From Enchytraeus crypticus (Eukaryota > Annelida > Clitellata > Enchytraeida > Enchytraeidae), in contig CAJHZI010000577.1 in NCBI GenBank assembly GCA_905160935.1, positions 492,786 through 556,785 of the forward strand: 64,000 nt of DNA, given 5' to 3'. Positions 58,601 to 64,000 of this stretch are shown piece after piece. How positions within the stretch are numbered: position 1 is the first letter of the stretch; every line of letters starts with the position of its first letter. Position numbers and translations under genes: made by a program. The notes below the pieces were generated by a model. That model was not told the DNA's origin. It was given only the letters and a program-made list of their open reading frames with translations, and did no database searches.

Positions 58601-59823
58601 AAAGTTTATGTCAATTTACTGTCTTTTATGATTGTGTTCGCCTGATAACCTTAGATAAAAAGGTGTTCAACTAGATAGAATGCTTCTCAATCTATTTGAT
58701 TGCCTATTTTGTCTATTGGGTGTGTCTCTACTTAATTTGTTTGATTGTTGCAATTATTTCCTTTTTCAAATTTTCTTTTATTTATTTAATTTTGCTTTCA
58801 ATTTATTAACACTACTTCTTTGTGCTTATTTTCTTTTTACATGATGTGTGCTTATTTTCTTTTTACATGATGTGTGCTTATTTTCTTTTTACATGATGTG
58901 TGCAACGCTTTGACTTAATGAACATAATTAGGTCAAACATATTAGACAGATAGATAGAAATATGTTATATTCACGAATTCACGAAAATTACAACGACACT
59001 ATACATAATGCATAGAACGACGTGAAAAATGGACATACAGGCCCGAAGGCTCTGACGCATTAGTCGTCTGCAATGTAAAACTATTCAAATCCCACATTTA
59101 TTCTCTTCTTAATTTAAGAAGCTGCACTGGCTTCCAGTCTCTGAACGAGTAGAATTTAAGATAGCTTCCTTGGCTTTCAAAGGTTTAAAATGTTGTAAAT
59201 CTTCCTGTCAATCTGACCTTTTATCAATCTATTAACCCTGTCGTAGTCTTCGCTACTCTAGTCGGCTGGAGCCAGTGGCGAAGTTGGTAAGATACTCGAC
59301 CGACAAGCTAAACACTCACCTCCGGCCAAAGGTATAAATTTTGACCCGCTTGCCTTGGATTTTAGACTTGCGCTGCTTCTTGCGCTGCTTCAATCTCCCT
59401 TTCTTTTGCGATCTTTGTACACTCAGTCGTCTTCGTGTGATGCTTTAGCACCTGTTTGTGTAGAATCTGCAAGCGATTTATGGTCCACGTTGCTACGTGC
59501 AAGTTTAGGGTATTTACTACCATCTCCATAGATTTCAAAAAGGCCAGATGACACACTTTTATGTGACTTAACCGAGTAATAGCTCGATGAATGTCTATCC
59601 AGACAACAATCTAACGAAATAGTGCACTAAACTTCAGAGCGAAATATCGCTCCATGGAGAATGAGAAGTCGGTTTGTAGTCGATCTGCAAGAAGTCTGAC
59701 GTCACTGACCTTGTATTATGGCATGGAACCGCGACTTTAAATTCTTATTGATTGACTGATAATATTCTCTCTCTCTCCTCTCTCTGTCTCTCTCTCTCCT
59801 CTCTGTGTCTCTGTGTCTCTGTG

Positions 59824-59872
<49 letters not shown>

Positions 59873-62800
59873 CCCACTCGAGTAATTGCGCAATTGTTTG
59901 CTAAAGTTATTAGAGTAATAAAGAAAAGCAAATAGTGACTAATAAAAACCTTTAACTTTGTGTTCAAAGCTTACAAAGTATAAAAAATATCTAGACAACC
60001 ATTTGAACATGATTTCTTAAACTTTCCCGTTACTCATTCTGCAGGTTTTTATATAGACTAATAGGAAACGCACTGAAGTGTACGAATCAAATTAAGGTCT
60101 AAGAATTTTCTTTCAACTGTTAAACAATTCATACCGCAGGGCTTAGGTGTTAGCAATTATGCGTAAGCGCTCACAGCAATTGCTTAAAGATCTGGTTCGA
60201 TAATACTTGTAGAATTTCCTGAAACCGGGCGGTTTTAGAAACTGTTGTCTGATTTTAATCAAAGTTAAAAACTTAGTTGAAATATGATCCAAACAAATTT
60301 AAATCAGAAATCTACTATTCTCGTCTATCTTTTCAATTTCCTATTGGAGTAGCGAAATTAGTGAAAATAGACTAATAAAATGCTCTGCAAGAGGTGCCTG
60401 AGTCAGGTACAGAGAAAATTCCACATATAAAGCTAAAAAGCTAACGTTAACGTCAGTTTCCTCACTCGAAAGCGATGGCAGTGATGGGCGAGCCCAGAAT
60501 TTGAATCCCGCACATACTGATCAGCGATCGAATAGCTTACCGGTAGGTTTTTATATAGGTTTTAAAAGATCCATATACTTGTAATAATACATGAACTTTT
60601 ATGTTATAGTTACTGTAGTAAAGCCATAGTTTCACGATGAAATAACTTGTTGGACTACGGAGAGATCGATGATTAAGGAGCTAATTTTTTAATTTAGCTA
60701 ATTTACCATTTTTTGATCACCGGACTAGATTTCGTTTAGGACCTTACTTCTCCTCAGCACATTTCTTTCGCAGATTGGTCTGAGTGAATTGATCTGTCGT
60801 GATGTGCTGTTGGGGACGTCCCTGACATCATCCCTGGATGAGGAAACGGACGTTAAACTTTTATTATTATTATTATTATTATTATCATTATAATTAGCAG
60901 ATTGAATTTGAGACTTGCAATATACCTAATATTTCGCAGAGCAGCTAAAATTGTAAGGATCGTACTGTGCAAACTGTATCGGTCAAATAAAATGTAAACT
61001 TTTCTTATCAAGACAGTCACCGGTTCTTTTAAATTTAATGAGCTTAAACAGACAAAATGCAAGAGGTTAACTAATCTCTTGCGCAAATTGGATTCTTAAA
61101 TAGACCTAACTGTGCCATCTTATTAACACATTAAAGTAATAATAATAGCGAGCTAACACTTCCCAAGTGAACCCCAGTGATAAGTGGTTGAGATTTTACC
61201 CAGATGTTAATTTCAATTTCTCATTTCTTAGTTAATAGTTATTTCTAATTTATTACGTTAATTTGTTTTATTTATTGATTTGTTCTTATAAAAATTAGTT
61301 TCACGATTTTATTACATTATCAAATACGGATTGCTGTTACAAACAGTATCGAATAACGAATTGGTCTAATACTGCCGATATGTCCATAGAGTCTCCAAAT
61401 ATTTATGTGAATGTCGAAATGGATTGAGCTGGCAACCTGGCAGTAAGTTTTCAGACGGCCAGTAAGTTTTCAGCAGGTGCAGGGTTTAAATTTAGCAACT
61501 GCTGCTTTCTCAAGAGAAAGCTGACATTAAACCTTTGGCTTTTTTAATCTTTAGCATTAAACCTTTCAGCTGTTTTCTTTGCTGAAAAATAAACATATTA
61601 TCTACTCTACTTTTTCAACAGCCATCACGTTATCCGTATTCCTGTTCTGCTAATTCGTCACCAGTTTCGTCCTCGAGTAGTAGGCCTATCCGGGCCACCC
61701 GCGCTTAAAAGACGCGTGTAGTAAGAGGCGGCGTAGCATAAAACGATGAAGATAATGGAAAATCATCTCAGAAGCCACATTTTCTCGAGATAAAGGTAAC
61801 ATTGAGATTGGTAATGGTTTAGCCTTTTATGATTGAGTCAACGGAGAGATCCTACTAAGATTTAAATCCGAATTATACATGTAGTAGCTATTTATCCGAA
61901 ATTATAAAACGAATTATAGTAATTATTTCATCCGAATTATAAAACATTTGACTAGACAATAGACTGATAATAGACTGCCTTTGATGAGATAAAGATAATC
62001 AGCCTAAGAAAAGAACAATCATTGCAATAGCTATTAAACTCGATGTTAATATACGCCGATAGGGTTGGTAATCAGACACTTAATCAGGACAATCGTAAAA
62101 AACTTAAAATAAGGATTCAGTGGGTGGTGCCATGAGGCTTAATAGAACCTATTAGTCTGTGGATCAGATTTGAGTAAAATTAAAATAGCTTTAGTAAAAT
62201 CTAAAAAACGGCAGGCTTACTCACGGTTTGACTCTCAGGTTTAACCGGTAGAGTGAATTCCGCTCTGTTATTAGGTGAAATATTCGAAAGACTGGATGCG
62301 TTATCATAGACTAGCCAAGCCTCGTACATCACACTCTGATTCTGACTCTGAGAGGTGGTTCCAGAACAAATCACTCTTCTGTCTGATTCCGGTCCTAGCC
62401 AGTCTAGTTTGACAGTGGTGATCGAGTCTGGATACAAGCCTGAGCGTCACACATCAAAACTTGTTTAAGATGTTTCTCAAGTCGTCTGATTATTATTATG
62501 AACTTAACTTGAAATTTGTATCGATTGATTGAAAGATGAATTTATGTTTCGATTTAATATAGTAGTTATTCGCTTGAATGATTGAATGAATGAATGATCG
62601 ATTAATTTATTGATGGGTAAATTTATTGATGTATGTTTTGGTTAGATGGTAGAATTGAGAACTTATGATTAATTGAATAATGATTGATTTAGGGCTAGCT
62701 GTGAATAGGGACCATAGATTTTCAGCTGAGACAATAAAGAGTGTCAGATGTACTGGCTGGGGCCAGTGGTTATGTCGGCTAGTTATTTGACCGCGGATCA

Positions 62801-63731
62801 GTATGTTCAGGGTTAAAATCCTGGGCTCGCCCGTCACTGACATCGCTTTCGAGTGAGGAAACTGACGTTAACATACAGTGCTTTATGGTTTAAAACCGTA
62901 ATAGTGTATGGCTCAGAAACCATTTCATGGGAGAGACCGGCATATGGAATGATTCATACACTTCATGGTTTTTAACCAGAATAGGGTATAGCGTGTCACG
63001 CTGCGAAACCAAACCTTCGTAAATTACAGTTTAATAGTATTGGTGATGGTTCCATGTACTGGGTTTGAGTTCATTTTACTGGGGCATAAGTTTCTGAAAA
63101 GTAATTATAATTAACATATATTACATAGCCTATACGGTAATACTAGAGAAGCATATAAAGCCTGGAAAACTAAATGCTCATATCTATCTTAACCGCGTTA
63201 TTTCTAGCCCACTAAAGAATTGAACATGCACTGATTGTTAGAAGCGCCTAAGCAAAAACTTGGAGAGCAATGACAGACACCTCACAAACCTAATTTGTCT
63301 TAAGATTAACGTTTTGTTTAAGGTTTGGTAAAGACTTCGTAATGAAATCTATGAGCTGGTCATTATGTTGAGTTCTTTATGTTCGCCTTTATCACTGGGA
63401 TTGCTTGTGATATTTAGAGAGTAAAAAATCGATTAGAGAATAGGAAGGTATGGCTTGGGCCTCCCATTTTTTAGAACATTTGAGAAAGTTATTGGTTACC
63501 CACCTACACACCGTAGAAGAGATTGGTGAGTTAACTGCCCCATCGGACAGTTGAGATCCAGACAATAAGCAGTCGAGTCAGGTTCACAGCGCACTGGAGC
63601 CAGCTGATAGACGTAGTAGAACATCCCAAATTCCGTTCTGTTCTCACATCTTTGCGCTTTGATATCGAAAGACTCTGTGCAGCAGTTGCTGTACCTGTTA
63701 ACACAGGCTTTGACTGTCACAGGCTCCGCGT
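42014..63731 (-). CDS. Single-pass membrane protein, D8C-like ectodomain and repeat-bearing cytoplasmic tail (five 3' exons)
   Basis: Exons 63504-63731, 62225-62439, 56206-56287, 43975-44157 and 42014-42861 join in phase to about 517 codons, open at the 5' side beyond the window. Ectodomain: [17 protein letters not shown] ... [20 protein letters not shown], resembling the D8C module of uromodulin/GP2-like proteins, then [20 protein letters not shown] and a short linker. The transmembrane segment [20 protein letters not shown] is followed by basic RIYRPR. The cytoplasmic tail of ~290 residues has KKARS-type basic patches, tyrosines ([18 protein letters not shown]) and eleven 10-residue repeats ([10 protein letters not shown] type). 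A signal peptide would lie outside. Probably a surface adhesion or recognition receptor; this is inference. Introns are packed with mobile elements. Confidence 0.82.
42160..42495 (-). repeat. Coding 30-bp minisatellite
   Basis: Eleven units of RGQDNQSPV(T/I) with substitutions but no frame disruption. Plus-strand open frame through the same DNA is a mirror of this repeat. Confidence 0.92.
42960..43660 (-). other. Intron with SINE tail and other repeats
   Basis: A GACGTC...GACGATAAATGCC tail with (ATTG)n lies at 42960-43035; 43170-43330 resembles 15850-16020 (ACAGTCATCAATGACAAC, then AAAATCCA...AAGGGAATTAAAGAAAA), so both are copies of one unnamed repeat. Confidence 0.55.
43830..43910 (+). 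repeat. tRNA-like sequence (probable SINE head)
   Basis: CGATCGGCCGGCATACAGAATG with a B-box-like AAGGTTCAAATTCCG. A similar start, GAGACCGGCATATGGAATG, is at 62933. Confidence 0.4.
43975..44157 (-). CDS. Membrane-protein exon with transmembrane segment
   Basis: Acceptor GTACAACAG beside a (TA)n tract, donor GTAAAT. Ser/Thr/Pro-rich stalk, then the hydrophobic [18 protein letters not shown] and RIYRPR. Confidence 0.85.
44177..44304. repeat. (TA)n and (TG)n microsatellites
   Basis: Two (TA)n tracts separated by a short spacer, then (TG)n, immediately upstream (gene sense) of the transmembrane exon. Confidence 0.98.
44861..44930. repeat. (TA)n microsatellite at LINE 3' end
   Basis: Pure TA tract directly after the minus-strand 3' end of the RTE-like LINE. 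Confidence 0.97.
44950..47400 (-). mobile_element. RTE-like LINE, nearly full length, frameshifted
   Basis: Minus-strand fragments in order: endonuclease ([32 protein letters not shown], 47377-46712), linker with DYILIK and SDH (46760-46194), RT ([36 protein letters not shown], 46279-45785), the FADDQG motif at about 45700, and a C-terminal region ([49 protein letters not shown], 45483-45067). Several frameshifts, no single open frame. The 3' end GGCAGTGCACTAAGAG is followed by (TA)n. Clade call RTE/CFDP2-like is from motif memory. Confidence 0.88.
47406..47499. repeat. (TA)n microsatellite, left part
   Basis: TA tract interrupted once; continues on the other side of the transposon at 51755-51800. 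Confidence 0.97.
47655..48668 (-). pseudogene. Tc1/mariner transposase with one in-frame stop
   Basis: 338 codons including the final stop, from ATG 48668 ([20 protein letters not shown]), with N-terminal helix-turn-helix domains ([25 protein letters not shown]). The catalytic region has [16 protein letters not shown] and [12 protein letters not shown], with 35 residues between the second Asp and the Glu by my count, so DD35E rather than the common DD34E. A single TAG at 48243-48245 breaks the frame just before [10 protein letters not shown]; the rest is intact in the same frame. Upstream of the ATG a GTAAGT...TTTCAG pair (48745-48690) suggests a small 5' UTR intron. Recent insertion is likely. 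Confidence 0.93.
48734..51487 (+). CDS. RT-fragment/restriction-like endonuclease protein with unknown C-terminal half
   Basis: Open for 917 codons (in-frame stop at 48731 just before); the first good start may be later. Residues ~14-17 are YLDD (48773-48784), RT motif C, so the fingers and palm motifs A and B are missing. The thumb-like region ([29 protein letters not shown]) follows, then [18 protein letters not shown] and a Cys/His knuckle [17 protein letters not shown]. The PD-(D/E)XK-type core is [29 protein letters not shown]. This order is that of REL-bearing LINEs (R2/NeSL/Utopia-like). Beyond residue ~480 is a His/Ser/Glu-rich tail ending VVQKLCGRF that I do not recognise. No frameshift despite truncation. 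Likely a captured or nested retroelement piece. Confidence 0.8.
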   Translation, partial: TVLTQLQSTFRLSYLDDLTLGGLDSTVANDLRIILSKGAELGLRLNLNKCEIISKTITHDDPLLESLMKTSITDAELLGAPLTVGHAMDTKLEKHVADLQRAAARLKDIQLHDALILLRYSVSAPKVMHTLRSSPCFQHPLLQNIDKILRDCLCSLINADLSDSQWQQASLPVRNGGLGIRSISQLSPSAYLSSYNSTRSLQEEILRSSVSSIDPVYIKAAESMWCSEVEASAPVGPAAGIQRNWDDCIVKKSFNQILNSLSDLKEKARLIAVSSPHSSDWLHALPIASCGLRLDDESIRIAVGLRLGTKLCEIHQCVCGSLVDPKGHHGLSCRKSAGRSSRHHNINHIIWHALIKANIPSKLEPTGISRSDGKRPDGLTLIPWKGGKSLLWDVTVTDTVAKSYLNVSSVSAGGAAELAADRKISKYHELSRSYCFIPLALETLGPMNKEGSEFISSLGHHLSAATGDKRETSFLRQRLSICLQRYNSICVRGTFSANRTDSYVTTENTLASDYLIRSTSLSNSLAHTQNLISPRHSSTVYPHAQLRSEYHHHGQTDNEVLHAHQLVSEDLHELQPELTAPARGLAKADATEESDVIKRVLSTSPSTDAYSPQSALFKYDAHNPYKTSDLTSTPTVTAIYKESSLGLLESDSEAIQSVRRGYKPISLRRLEQGVLGYSLRERFSAASQPCPPRCSKAETLMGASRDGRNKFHSSRKRQVSRLTLVDPRRNLSSQPVEGLEESESVVKRMNEIFTNRTWVTTYHSDQRRVKTVKAKNYGTHERTMEQRPDECGGSSSTLAGYPSSLSHMSRSPCNQRHAPSNPSHASPRHSLQSLSRNTTGEAGRRRALGLMSEHAESANGIVERIYSVAESEPGELQDTELEELNEQITGEQLNLDNEITDVLGDGRDVVQKLCGRF
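51755..51800. repeat. (TA)n microsatellite, right part
   Basis: Continuation of the TA tract split by the transposon. Confidence 0.97.
51817..52700 (+). pseudogene. Transposon-derived-type protein fragment (GSDG...NELPLRHL family), split by a SINE
   Basis: 51817-52023 encodes [34 protein letters not shown] and [11 protein letters not shown]. After a SINE (52141-52362), 52365-52700 continues with [21 protein letters not shown] and [17 protein letters not shown] across stops. From memory, this motif order belongs to repetitive uncharacterised proteins of invertebrates (VAIGSDGTNVNTG...[18 protein letters not shown]). Non-functional. Confidence 0.65.
52141..52362 (+). mobile_element. SINE family 2, full copy
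   Basis: Head CAGCGTAGGGATAACGTCAT, B-box GTGGGTTCGTATCCCAG, body TCTCGGACATTCATTGGACT and AACATGTGATATTAAAAGTG. Inserted in the pseudogene at 51817-52700. Confidence 0.82.
53205..53580 (-). mobile_element. Family-3 SINE-like copy
   Basis: Close match to 1345-1745 over its length (CATATTCATACTCAAAGTCT, GGGAAAAATATGGCTTCT, CACGGGGT end). Confidence 0.78.
54400..54439. repeat. 18-bp perfect hairpin
   Basis: GTTAACTATCACCTATGC, loop ACTC, then the exact inverse. It abuts the 54440-54690 minisatellite. Confidence 0.95.
54440..54690. repeat. 9-bp-based minisatellite (GTGTCAGGT)
   Basis: Degenerate 9-bp units (GTGTCAGGT, GAGTCAGGT, ATTCAGAAG) with higher-order repeats. Being a multiple of three it is open on both strands; no evidence of coding. 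Confidence 0.9.
54773..54845 (+). repeat. tRNA-like sequence (probable SINE head)
   Basis: TTTGGTAGAGCATCCGCTTT (A-box and stem) and GGTTAGGATTCAAAGCC (B-box-like). Confidence 0.45.
55197..55627 (-). mobile_element. Family-3 copy flanked by (TA)n on both sides
   Basis: (TA)n at 55197-55253, the element 55254-55585, (TA)n at 55586-55627. Hairpin end CACTGTCAAGTGGCAG adjoins the left tract. Confidence 0.82.
56206..56287 (-). CDS. Membrane-protein exon, extracellular linker
   Basis: Acceptor TCAATGCAG, donor [26 protein letters not shown] in the frame that fits both neighbours (phase 0 in, phase 1 out). A second frame is also open but leads to a stop in the next exon. Confidence 0.7.
56420..56690 (+). 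mobile_element. Family-3 SINE-like copy, diverged, plus orientation
   Basis: GGGAAACCACATCAGAAGCC, CTCTATGGAGCATGAAAGCA and neighbours are reverse complements of family-3 blocks. Confidence 0.6.
56740..58560 (-). mobile_element. Decayed RTE-like LINE
   Basis: Starts after (CT)n with CATTGCCCACTGGCAGGTCC and follows the LINE at 44950-46100 block by block (ATATGAGGGAATCTTT, CCTATCCAGCTTTTCTT, TTCACATTCATACGT, TTTCTATCTCTCCAATTC). Many indels. A SINE (57439-57572) is inserted in it. Confidence 0.78.
57439..57572 (-). mobile_element. SINE family 1
   Basis: Complete minus-strand copy: tail GTTAACGTCAGTTTCCTC, B-box CCCAGGATTTGAATCC and head GACTTCGCCACTGGCTCC. Confidence 0.85.
59080..59255 (+). 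mobile_element. Jockey-type LINE fragment
   Basis: [26 protein letters not shown] is the conserved post-RT motif of these LINEs; short and broken. Confidence 0.6.
59262..59322 (+). mobile_element. SINE family 1, head only
   Basis: GGCTGGAGCCAGTGGCGAAG to ATACTCGACCG; B-box and tail absent. Confidence 0.7.
59765..59870. repeat. (CT)n / CTCTGTGT microsatellite
   Basis: Compound CT-rich tract with CTGTGT interruptions, in a membrane-protein intron. Confidence 0.97.
60427..60545 (-). mobile_element. SINE family 1
   Basis: GCTAACGTTAACGTCAGTTT, then CCCAGAATTTGAATCCCGC; head degraded. Confidence 0.78.
60800..60888 (+). mobile_element. SINE/LINE tail GGACGTTAAA with (ATT)n
   Basis: GGGGACGTCCCTGACATC, then GAGGAAACGGACGTTAAAC, then (TTA)n. 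Related to the tails at 30175-30245 and to the SINE family 1 tail. Confidence 0.65.
61690..61850 (+). mobile_element. Family-3 SINE-like copy, diverged
   Basis: ACGCGTGTAGTAAGAGGCGG, AAATCATCTCAGAAGCCACA and related blocks. Confidence 0.5.
62225..62439 (-). CDS. Membrane-protein exon, extracellular
   Basis: Acceptor GACGCTCAG, donor GTGAGT. 71 codons with several N-glycosylation sequons (NQS, NAS, NIS) and no recognised domain. Confidence 0.8.
62755..62877 (+). mobile_element. SINE family 1
   Basis: GGGGCCAGTGGTTATGTCGG, B-box AGGGTTAAAATCCTGG and tail GAGGAAACTGACGTTAACAT; between membrane-protein exons. Confidence 0.83.
63504..63731 (-). CDS. Membrane-protein exon with D8C-like cysteines
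   Basis: Acceptor GATATCACAG, donor [26 protein letters not shown] and [19 protein letters not shown]. Eight Cys in 76 residues, including the CC pair and final YC typical of D8C. Confidence 0.82.
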
Positions 63732-63756
63732 CTGTGATATCGGCATATTATCATTA

Positions 63757-63990
63757 AAAAGTAAACACGCATTATAGTGAAATGATCAACTACGTTGATA
63801 TCTATCACTTTTAATACCACATGTTAAACCGTCAGGGAATATTAGACTCCGTATAACCAGTCCTTTCAATGTCCGATATTTTACTCTCAGATCAGCGCGG
63901 CCTGGAATCGAACCCACGAGGGTTCAATTCACCCCAGGATCTGTCATTTAAAGCTTGATGACGTTACCTCTACGCTATTGAGACATTAAT
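63757..63990 (-). mobile_element. SINE family 2, full copy
   Basis: Minus strand: ATAGCGTAGAGGTAACGTCA head, GTGGGTTCGATTCCAGG B-box, body and AACATGTGGTATTAAAAGTG. Lies just upstream (gene sense) of the first visible membrane-protein exon. Confidence 0.82.
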
Positions 63991-64000
63991 ACTGGGCAAG

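Noticed and set aside
59362-59556. 64-aa minus-strand frame with a Lys/Glu-rich end
   Set aside because: No family recognised, no splice link to the membrane-protein exons, repeat-rich surroundings.
59702-59967. Arg/Glu-rich (RERERE) minus-strand frames
   Set aside because: Translation of a (CT)n microsatellite.

Overview
The window is animal nuclear DNA: AT-rich, dense in (TA)n and (CT)n microsatellites, with spliceosomal introns and many decayed LINE, SINE and DNA-transposon copies. The conserved genes and the repeat types fit an invertebrate metazoan. I cannot name the phylum from sequence alone. Coding sequence is a small fraction and lies in short exons, so I rebuilt genes by joining exons at GT/AG sites with matching phase and recognisable protein families.

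Five host genes are supported. (1) HAAO (3-hydroxyanthranilate 3,4-dioxygenase), + strand, 224-8412, six 3' exons; the N-terminal exons lie left of the window. (2) ISCA2 (mitochondrial iron-sulfur assembly), - strand, exons from 13514 down to 10027, with a possible first exon near 15744. (3) A C2H2 zinc-finger protein with a FAR1/FLYWCH-like Cys/His domain, - strand, 22590-20059, two exons. (4) SETD4, a SET-domain lysine methyltransferase, + strand, 30600-41025, nine exons giving 434 aa, apparently complete. (5) A single-pass membrane protein with an extracellular D8C-like cysteine module and a cytoplasmic tail of eleven 10-residue repeats, - strand, exons from 63731 down to 42014; its 5' part lies right of the window. 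HAAO and ISCA2 are convergent, as are SETD4 and the membrane protein. I see no operon-like or pathway linkage between neighbours.

Between and inside these genes: a CR1/Rex1-like LINE (23.77-25.54 kb) with 3'-end relatives elsewhere; an RTE-like LINE (47.4-44.95 kb, -); a second, decayed RTE-like LINE (11.88-13.0 kb); a CR1-like relic (17.08-19.2 kb) split by a 998-bp TG...CA element with 4-bp flanking repeats; a pair of ~727-bp hAT-like MITEs with 8-bp target duplications; at least two tRNA-derived SINE families with many copies; and several minisatellites and long perfect palindromes.

The most unusual object is at 47506-51754: a Tc1-like transposon with 38-bp perfect inverted ends and a nearly intact transposase (one in-frame stop). 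It also encloses, on the opposite strand, a 917-codon open frame. That frame starts at a reverse-transcriptase YLDD motif, runs through a restriction-like endonuclease domain, and ends in about 430 residues I do not recognise. The whole composite sits in a (TA)n tract within a ~12-kb intron of the membrane-protein gene.
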